From Bacillota bacterium (GTDB lineage: Bacteria; Bacillota; Clostridia; Peptostreptococcales; Anaerovoracaceae), in the NCBI GenBank assembly GCA_017412505.1, contig JAFPXN010000078.1, positions 1 through 51,370 on the forward strand: a stretch of 51,370 nucleotides of DNA, written 5' to 3'. Numbering within the stretch: position 1 is the stretch's first letter; every line of letters starts with the position of its first letter. The notes beneath the pieces are model-generated. The model was given only the letters and a program-made list of their open reading frames with translations. It made no database searches and was not told the origin of the DNA. A program made the translations under genes and the position numbers. This document shows positions 50,317-51,370 of the stretch, one piece after another.

Positions 50317-51370
50317 CAGGATGCAGCAGTTCGAGATCTTCAGGAGAGTCGAAAAGGAGGCGGAGCGCTTTTTCGCCCAGCGCGAGACCGGCAAGGCTCT
50401 TCCCGTCTGGGAAAGACGTCCGCTCCGAAAGATCGGAGAACAGGGACTCGGCACGGAAGCTGCCATCGACCTGTTTGTAAAGGAATACAGCGAAGGATTG
50501 GCCCTGAACAGCGGACCGCGTTTCTTCGGATACGTGATCGGCGGCGTGACCCCCGCAGCCCTGGCAGGCGACTGGCTGACTTCCCTGTACGACCAGAATG
50601 CCTTCGGCGAGATGGACTGCATGGACCGCCAGATCGAAGACGAAGCGATCGAAGGCCTGAAGGATCTGCTCGGACTGAGATCCGACTTCACCGGTTCGTT
50701 CACGTCCGGCGCCACCATGGCGACGACGAACGCGCTGGCCTGCGCCAGAGAATGGGCGGCAGCCAAACAGGGAAAGAGCGCGAACGACGGTATTTACGGG
50801 CTCGAAAGACCTGTCGTCCTTTCCGCGTTTGCCCATGCTTCGATCTATAAGGGCCTGTCCCTCCTGGGTCTGGGCCGCAACAGCATCGTCGAATACGGCA
50901 AGCTTCCCGGCAGAGACGCCGGCGACATGGCGAAACTGGAAGAACAGCTGAAGAAGTCAGGAGATAGACCCGTGATCGTCATCGCGAACATGGGCACCGC
51001 CAACAGCGGCGATATGGACGATCTGCGTGCGATCGCAGACCTGAAGAAAAAGTACGGCTTCTGGCTGCACGTGGACGGCGCCGTAGGTTCCATGGCCATG
51101 GCATCTCCGAAGTACAGACCGCTGTTCGACGGCGCGGAGGAAGCGGACAGCTTTACGATCGACGGACACAAGTGGGTCAACATGAATTACGACTGCGCCA
51201 TCGCCATGATCCGCAAAGAACACCGCGAGATGCAGTACCGCACCTACGCGCAGAGCACCGACGTGCAGGATCACTGGACGGAGAACACGGCGATCGAGCA
51301 TCTGGGCAACGAAGGCAGCCGCCGTTTCCGCGCGCTGGCTGTCTGGATGAACCTGATGGCGTATGGCAAG
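50294..51370 (+). CDS. PLP-dependent group II decarboxylase-family protein, N-terminal part (3' end outside window)
   Basis: The frame is open from ATG 50294 to the window end, 359 residues. It is a fold-type I, group II (aromatic-L-amino-acid/glutamate) decarboxylase-like enzyme. SGATMATTNAL, HASIYKGLSLLG, LHVDGAVGS (the cofactor Asp and Ala) and DGHKWVN (PLP-binding Lys) are visible in order. Substrate could be an aromatic amino acid or another PLP substrate. The ATG lies 23 nt inside the histidine kinase gene, implying coupling to the two-component system. A nearby in-frame ATG 12 nt later is an alternative start. Confidence 0.85.
   Translation, partial: MNEKMKTDRMQQFEIFRRVEKEAERFFAQRETGKALPVWERRPLRKIGEQGLGTEAAIDLFVKEYSEGLALNSGPRFFGYVIGGVTPAALAGDWLTSLYDQNAFGEMDCMDRQIEDEAIEGLKDLLGLRSDFTGSFTSGATMATTNALACAREWAAAKQGKSANDGIYGLERPVVLSAFAHASIYKGLSLLGLGRNSIVEYGKLPGRDAGDMAKLEEQLKKSGDRPVIVIANMGTANSGDMDDLRAIADLKKKYGFWLHVDGAVGSMAMASPKYRPLFDGAEEADSFTIDGHKWVNMNYDCAIAMIRKEHREMQYRTYAQSTDVQDHWTENTAIEHLGNEGSRRFRALAVWMNLMAYGK

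Overview
The window (about 51 kb, G+C-rich at roughly 57-58 % by eye) looks like a chromosomal segment of an anaerobic, amino-acid-fermenting Firmicute of class Clostridia, possibly an uncultured gut lineage near Anaerovoracaceae (inference). The reasons are a complete Sec-dependent glycine reductase operon, a selA/tRNA-Sec/selB set, a group A2-type [FeFe] hydrogenase, a 2-hydroxyacyl-CoA dehydratase-type locus, zinc-ribbon L28 and L32, and TPP and tandem glycine riboswitches of Firmicute type. No phage, IS, plasmid or CRISPR element was seen.

Left end (1-1200): the 3' part of a galactokinase gene, then a leftward pair made of a His-rich small protein and a CooT-like nickel protein. From about 1260 to 16060 runs a tightly packed rightward operon, the most unusual part of the window. 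It holds two paralogous pairs of 2-hydroxyacyl-CoA dehydratase-like subunits (397+544 aa and 397+660 aa), each followed at the end of its set by a paralogous one-helix small membrane protein. It also holds one radical-enzyme activase, an HtpG chaperone, a CooC/AcsF-type nickel ATPase with its CxC motif, a 245-aa protein resembling only the middle of acetyl-CoA synthase beta (AcsB) and ending in a Cys triad, an enoate-reductase-like flavoenzyme, a double-domain flavodoxin-like protein and a Cys-cluster protein. The set has no CoA-transferase or ligase and no CODH, so the simple dehydratase reading is incomplete. I propose it as a candidate undescribed ATP-driven, possibly nickel-containing redox system.

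Middle (16-35 kb): an amidohydrolase, an acyl-ACP thioesterase (minus strand), a 134-nt nested inverted-repeat element, a GNAT acetyltransferase and a small GyrI-like protein. Then come housekeeping genes (rpmB on minus; asp23-like, recG, rsmD, coaD, a coiled-coil protein and tmcAL on plus), the hydrogenase pair, ackA, rpmF, an exported SLH phosphodiester glycosidase, tcdA, rpsB and tsf.

Right part (35-47.4 kb): the selenium and glycine block. It runs through a flavodoxin, a small unknown protein, selA, tRNA-Sec and selB, then a tandem glycine riboswitch with a terminator, then grdX, grdE, grdB, trxB, trxA, grdA and a fused grdC-grdD. GrdB and GrdA each contain an in-frame UGA at the known Sec site. 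GrdE carries a one-base insertion just after its start codon. Glycine reduction yields acetyl phosphate, which ackA can turn into ATP; the thioredoxin pair supplies electrons and the hydrogenase can balance reductant.

Right end (47.4-51.4 kb): a TPP riboswitch with terminator and thiT, a LytTR response regulator with a GHKL sensor kinase, and the 5' part of a PLP-dependent group II decarboxylase that overlaps the kinase gene and runs off the window.
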